Of a stretch of DNA of 64,000 nt, positions 59,230-64,000 are shown piece after piece. This DNA comes from Linanthus parryae. Lineage: Eukaryota; Streptophyta; Magnoliopsida; Ericales; Polemoniaceae. A program made the translations under genes and the position numbers. Under the pieces are notes generated by a model. That model was given only the letters and a program-made list of their open reading frames with translations. It searched no databases and had not been told where the DNA came from. The stretch is from contig JALGPY010000006.1 of NCBI GenBank assembly GCA_023055425.1, forward strand, positions 90,431,935 to 90,495,934. The letters are read 5' to 3'. Each line of letters begins with the position of its first letter. Position 1 is the stretch's first letter.

Positions 59230-59945
59230 ATTCCGTAATTGAATTACGAATATTGATCAATGAACATAAGCCACAATGAACACAGATTGGGAGAACACAT
59301 GTAAATTTGAGAGAGATCAGATTGTAGCTCACTGACCAGTGATAAAACAAGCTCACAGAAATGTTTATTGATCAGGAGATCAATCACAGAGTCATAATCA
59401 GTCATGTAAACATATACTGAAGTATATGTTACAGTTAATAGAGAAGGAGAAAATGCTCTCTATGAACAATACACATGCTTCTAAACAAGTGAGGATCTAA
59501 TCCCTAATTTCATATCTGAAGTCCCTATAATAGGTAAATCTGCCCCTCACGCGAAAATCACCTATGCCATGATACGATAATTGATCAAGGAGTTGGGAGA
59601 GAGAGAAAAGAGATGAGATTAGGGTTTTATGATTTTTGTTATTGATTAATTGTGAAAAAACAAACGTTTAAATAGACAAATCCTAACCCTAATCTAACAC
59701 TAACGGTTTGACCCACATAATACCGCCCGGGAAAGAACCTCAAAGAAAAACCGGACGGAGCTTTTAGTACGCTCTAAGAACTCTTACAATGTATTTAAAG
59801 CTATTTAGTTAACTAACGACGATGATGCTTGGCGTCTCGCTTGGTGTCGGATCGGTTAACCCGTATCAACTCCTCCGGGGTCTAAAATTACCTTGTCCTC
59901 AAGGTGAATAGTTAAAACAGCTTGGGAGAGAGTAACAATCGAGCC
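59230..59945 (-). mobile_element. 3' end of an LTR retroelement (fragment)
   Basis: On the - strand about 59920-59860 reads IHLEDKVILDPGGVDTG, the sort of text that ends gypsy polyproteins just before the purine tract. Beyond it 59230-59860 looks like a U3-R-U5 region: TATTTAAACG near 59660-59672, a CT-rich start region, and AAACCCTAATC. No second LTR or target duplication was found. Borders are approximate. Confidence 0.45.
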
Positions 59946-60072
59946 ATTGCTTTTTCTACGCATTACCAATGGGCGATACCCAAATGGGTCCTCAACAGGA
60001 ACCAATTTGTCCTCGGATACGAAAACCATTGAATAAGCTCCTTGAAGCTTCTCATCAGCCTCCAATATTCAG
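59945..60072 (-). pseudogene. Fragment of an amidophosphoribosyltransferase gene
   Basis: About 40 codons (LQGAYSMVFVSEDKLVPVED then GYRPLVMRRKSNGSIV) match the N-terminal glutaminase part of glutamine phosphoribosylpyrophosphate amidotransferase, the first enzyme of purine synthesis, which in plants acts in plastids. The match ends abruptly on the left where retroelement text begins in the same open frame. On the right it ends near 60072. It is a captured or broken-up gene piece with no function of its own. Confidence 0.7.
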
Positions 60073-60259
60073 AGAAAAAAAGCCCCAAATTGCAGCTGTG
60101 GGCAACGCCCATTGATCCGAAGTTTCCAATACCTATATCCTTTTAATGGTTTGGAGCTCTTATTGTTTTTCTTTAAGTCCAAGCTTGATAGTGTGTGTAT
60201 AGACTCTTGTTGATTATATCTTCTGGTGTTTTTCCATTGATAGTGTATGAACAACTATG

Positions 60260-61577
60260 GTTGTTGATCTGCCTCTAAGACTGTAATCAGTCAAGCAACT
60301 AAGCAAGTGCACCACAATGCTAATGGATTATGATTTCTAGGTTGAACTGAAAGTGTTTTGAAATTGTGGGACTAAATTGTCTGATTTTATTTGTATTGGG
60401 CAATGATATTTTTTCTAGTTACTTGCCAGAATAACAAAATTCCAGAACTCTTATAGTTTGTCCTATTGCTGTGGCTATGTTAGATGCCCCCTCCAATGGT
60501 AGTGATACCATCCCGTCATTGTCAACTATCCTCACTATTGTATCTGATCATCTTGCGGTTGGGGTGGCAGTCGCATTCTGTATGTGTTGACCTACTTGGC
60601 TCAGTGGAGCTTCATCCTGCCATTGCCGGCATATTAAGCCACTGCTGGAGCCGCCATTGACTCAGACATAACATTCTCATGCTCTTTTTGCAATTTATAG
60701 TAAATCATTGACAAGATAGATGGAATCAGAGAGATGAAACTCAAAGTTTAAATTTTTTCTCCAACTCTCTCTCTCGTGTTCCAATGGTACCGAGAACCAA
60801 AAGGCAAAAAGAAATAAAAAAGGAGGAAAGAAGAAGAAATATGGATTATAGATAAAATACTAATCAACAACTGCCCTTCCATTTATGATTAACCTCGTAA
60901 ATCAATTGTCTAGTTTCTATCAGATTTAAAATTTTATCATAGTTGGTTGTTAAAAAACTATTAATGTCCTAGAAAATGTAATATGAAAATGCCGTCTCGC
61001 TGCAGCATATGCATTGCTGTTTTCCCCTAAATTGGCAATCTGTAAAAAGTTCAGTTGCATCTCATCCACAGTCTGATCCTACGCCTGCATCTGTGCTTTT
61101 ATGCTTAGAGACCAAGTAGTTTCTATTACGGAGTTTGCAGCGTGCTACCCTCAACTTTGTTCTGTAATTTAGTTCTCTATATTAATTATATATAGTCATA
61201 TTATCCTCATTGATGCTTTGAGAATTCATGAATTGATGAATGCCCAAGGCACAGATTAGATGCGGCGAGATCACAAAAAAGAAAAGAAAGACTAAATAGA
61301 AGGATTTGAACTGACGTCTTAGAAAGAAAGTGAAATACAAGGGCATGGATAACTATGTATATAGCTATGAAACAGCTACTTTCAAAGCAAAACAATCTTT
61401 ATGAGAAATTGCGCATCCGCAGTCGTAGAACAGCATAAAACAATTATGTCAGTTTTTCTGCTTTTACATTGGAAACTCAAATTCATCAAATGTTCCTTTT
61501 TATCTCATAGCACATATCTGGCATGTGCGAATATATGGAATTGATAGGAAGAAATCTATGAATACATGTTGGCTTCA
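60260..61577. other. Intergenic stretch downstream of CBSX3
   Basis: No supported gene. The part next to 61578 should hold the CBSX3 3' UTR. Confidence 0.5.
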
Positions 61578-62675
61578 TTAGTACCCTCCCTTGATGAACT
61601 CATTTAGTTTCTTCACTTCACTGCTTTGCTGCTCCACCACTGCTCGGACAACGTCAACGATAGAAATCATGCCAACAATCTTCCCATCTATCACTGGAAC
61701 ATGTCGTATGTGATTCTCTTCAAGCACGAAGCAGTATTATCATATTAGAATAAATAGGAATTTATTGATGACCTAAACAAAGCAGCACATAGATAGAAGA
61801 TGAAAATGTATTTACCTGCCATAAGCTGCATTGCAGAAAGAATATTGGTGTCGGATGTTACTGTTATCAACTTGTTCTGTTTGACATGCATGCAGATATG
61901 ATGGATGTGAGTAAATATGTAAGTTGACAAAGAAAAGATGGGTTCGAGTAGCGGGAATAACCTGATCTGTCATGACTTCTTTGACTCTCGTGGATTTAGG
62001 AGCTCTGTCTTGGCCTATCACCTTCGTCAGGTAATCTGTTTCATCATCAGTGCTCAATGTATTATTAGATCATTAATTCAGTTCAGTTATTTTACTTCGT
62101 TATTTTTGGTACATATTATTGGGTTCATCTGCTTCAGCGTTTTCAGAAGAAATATTTTTAATGTGCGCAAATAATATGTTTGACTCTCGGGGTTTCTAGT
62201 AAATGTTCTTTCGGGGAATGTTACCTCTTTCTGTGATAATCCCGGCAATATGTTGATGGTCTCCAGGTCTTAAAACAACTAAAGATCCGACATTATTCCG
62301 TGCCATCTACAAATTCAGAGAACGCTACTGTGAATTATATGATGATTCAATCGATTTGAACTGGGAAAGTCAATTAAGTTTAAATTTTTTCCCGTTAGTT
62401 CAGAAACAGACTTGTTTCACAGCATCATGGACACTATCTTCACTGTGGCACCACAGCCATGACCCAACGTTTTCTTCTTCTTTAGTCATCAGCACTTCTG
62501 CTACAGTCGTGTTCTCCAAACCCTTCTGTTGCATAGCGGGAGATGAATTGGCACACCCACTGCGGATGAATACTTTCTTCATCTCAGCCCCATCTCTTGC
62601 TAGCGAATGCTGCTTTAGAATCGCAACCTTCAGGGTTTCATGAATTGACTGTACAGCCTGGGCGAGTCTATGCAT
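61578..62675 (-). CDS. CBSX3: CBSX3-like mitochondrial CBS-domain protein
   Basis: Five exons on the - strand: 62675-62412, 62306-62225, 62035-61962, 61876-61816 and 61717-61578, all with GT-AG borders and matching phases. They sum to 621 nt and 206 residues, the length of Arabidopsis CBSX3. The N-terminal 50 or so residues (MHRLAQAVQSIHETLK) are basic and amphipathic, as a mitochondrial transit peptide would be. Two CBS repeats follow: GSWLWC, NNVGSLVVLRPGDHQ and IAGIITERDYL in the first; VKEVMTDQNKLITVT, AMQLMAENHIRHVPVIDGKI and GMISIVDVVRAVV in the second; the C-terminus is LNEFIKGGY. In Arabidopsis CBSX3 acts in mitochondria with thioredoxin o2 and affects redox balance. A 5' UTR intron acceptor (TGGCAG, near 62690) lies just ahead of the start. 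No broken codons, so probably functional. Confidence 0.93.
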
Positions 62676-62689
62676 GTTTTTATGTACCC

Positions 62690-64000
62690 TGCCATACCAA
62701 TAGGACACAAATGAATAACAATTTCAAAGAGGAAAAAGAAGAGAGAAATAGGAAAAAGAAAAGAGGAGCGAGAAATGAAAAAGAAGACGCGCAATTTGGT
62801 ATGAAAACGTACTCCACTGCTGAGCTTGGACCTGAAGGGGAGCTCTCTTGAAGTTGCAACATGATATGATAATTGGGTAATTATGCAACAAAAGATAAAA
62901 GGAATACCTTGCCCTGGTTGGTTGCTTGTACATGTTTATCACGTGTATTCTCCTTCTTAAACCTGCTTATTCAATTAATTTAGTTTTCTTCTTTCTCTCT
63001 TCTGGTACCTTGCTTGTTAATGTCCTGTTAATAGGTTCCTAATTTCCATTGGAAGTGCAAGTAATATATTCCCAACTTTTATCTCAATCAACTACTAGGA
63101 CTTGTGGCCCCCTGCATATGATCTCAAGTTCAAACCCCTTAGTTGTAGGCTGGACTAGGAAATTTCTTGTAATGATGTTCTATGTATAGAGAAAAAAAGA
63201 GAAAACAAAAGGAAACTACTAGGACTGAACTAAGGACGTTTAAAAGTACTTCCAACACTTCACTATTCAAGTGAGTTGTTCCGATTACGATCATGAAGAA
63301 AGATTGTCGCTTCACTTAATTATGCAAAGCAAGTACTAATTTATCTTTTTCGCATTAGATTTATCTACTGTGGGTTGTTACCTTGGGGTAATGCTATATC
63401 ACTTTATCTGGGCTCTGGCACCCCATGATAGCTTGAAGGAAGTCTGAATAGTCGTTTTTTGTAACTAGTTATGCATTTTTCATAAATAGTTTTTTTTTTT
63501 TTTTTTTCTGATGCATTTTCGGTGAACAGTTGAGATGATCCTATGAAGTAATGTCAGAAGGCCTAAATTGCCATAGCATCAGTGTTTGGCGCGCAAGTTT
63601 ATGAATGTTTTGCCTGTATGGATATTGTGCTTGTTTGCAAACCAAAGAATCTATATGATCATTGAATTTCTTTTGTTTAGGACTCTGTGGTTTGTTTGGG
63701 GATCATATTACAGTTTAGAGAACACCGGAGCAACATCGTCATTGAACTGGTGCTTTAATTATCTTAAATTATTATTCAATGTTTAACAATTGCTTGGGCA
63801 AAACTATTTAATTCTGAAAGTCTTGGTTTCCAAACGAGGACACTGACTCTTAAACAACACCTTCTGAAGGAGAAAGTGAACCAAAACTTGGTAAGCTTGG
63901 CATGGAAGTTTTTTCTTGCAGTGGATATATAAGTTCTGGATAACTAAATGTTGAACCAAAACGAAATGGTAGAAAGAAGAAAAGCACAACCATTGTCAAA
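62690..64000. other. Upstream region of CBSX3, no further gene
   Basis: It should contain the 5' UTR intron, first exon and promoter of CBSX3 (- strand). The first exon could not be fixed. A poly-T run lies at about 63490-63507. No other coding text recognised. Confidence 0.45.

Overview
The window is nuclear DNA of a flowering plant, most likely a eudicot (species not determined). The evidence is the long AT-rich intergenic DNA, GT-AG introns, plant-specific Ty1/copia Angela-type and Ty3/gypsy Tat-type retrotransposons, RADIALIS-like single-repeat MYB genes and a five-exon gene for a mitochondrial CBSX3-type protein. There are no bacterial-style operons, rRNA or tRNA genes, and no CRISPR array.

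Region 1 (1-22220) is a stack of nested copia elements. Element A (2525-11002, + strand) is complete, with nearly identical 1.4 kb LTRs and the 5-bp target duplication TCATG. It sits inside element B (- strand, 1-2524 plus 11003-15074, left end outside the window). B in turn sits in the reverse transcriptase of an older + strand copia element, X (15075-16438). Element C (16439-22220, target duplication ATCGG) also landed in X, just after its coding end. A, B and C share LTR family, initiator-Met primer site and a leader of about 1.6 kb. All their coding regions are broken.

Region 2 (23044-37859) is a complete 14.8 kb Ty3/gypsy element of Tat type on the - strand, with LTRs of 590 and 612 bp and target duplication GTTAC. 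Its gag-pol (gag, protease, RT, two RNase H domains, integrase) runs from 37207 down to about 31059. The other half, 23634-30300, carries genes on the opposite strand: a multi-exon gene for a plant mobile domain (PMD) protein and a second small reading frame with its own TATA box. A minisatellite and a short-repeat cluster lie between the two opposed coding blocks. This antisense cargo is the most unusual biology in the window. It is decayed, but its splice phases can still be read.

Region 3 (37860-43400) holds relics: a gag-like remnant, a LINE reverse transcriptase fragment whose catalytic Asp pair is changed, a patch of alternating repeats, and a duplicated segment in which one arm is split by a 636-bp hAT-type MITE with an 8-bp target duplication.

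Region 4 (about 43980-58450) is a tandem array of RADIALIS-like MYB loci on the - strand: a promoter-only relic, two intact coding copies (47078-47356 and 51451-51864) and a truncated copy (57363-57432). All four share short upstream blocks. A 1.6 kb non-autonomous LTR element (52664-54238) has inserted behind the promoter of the third copy.

Region 5 (59200-64000) has a retroelement-tail fragment joined to a short piece of an amidophosphoribosyltransferase gene, then a complete CBSX3-like gene (61578-62675, - strand, 206 residues). The only clearly functional host genes are the two RADIALIS-like copies and CBSX3; most of the rest is transposon-derived.
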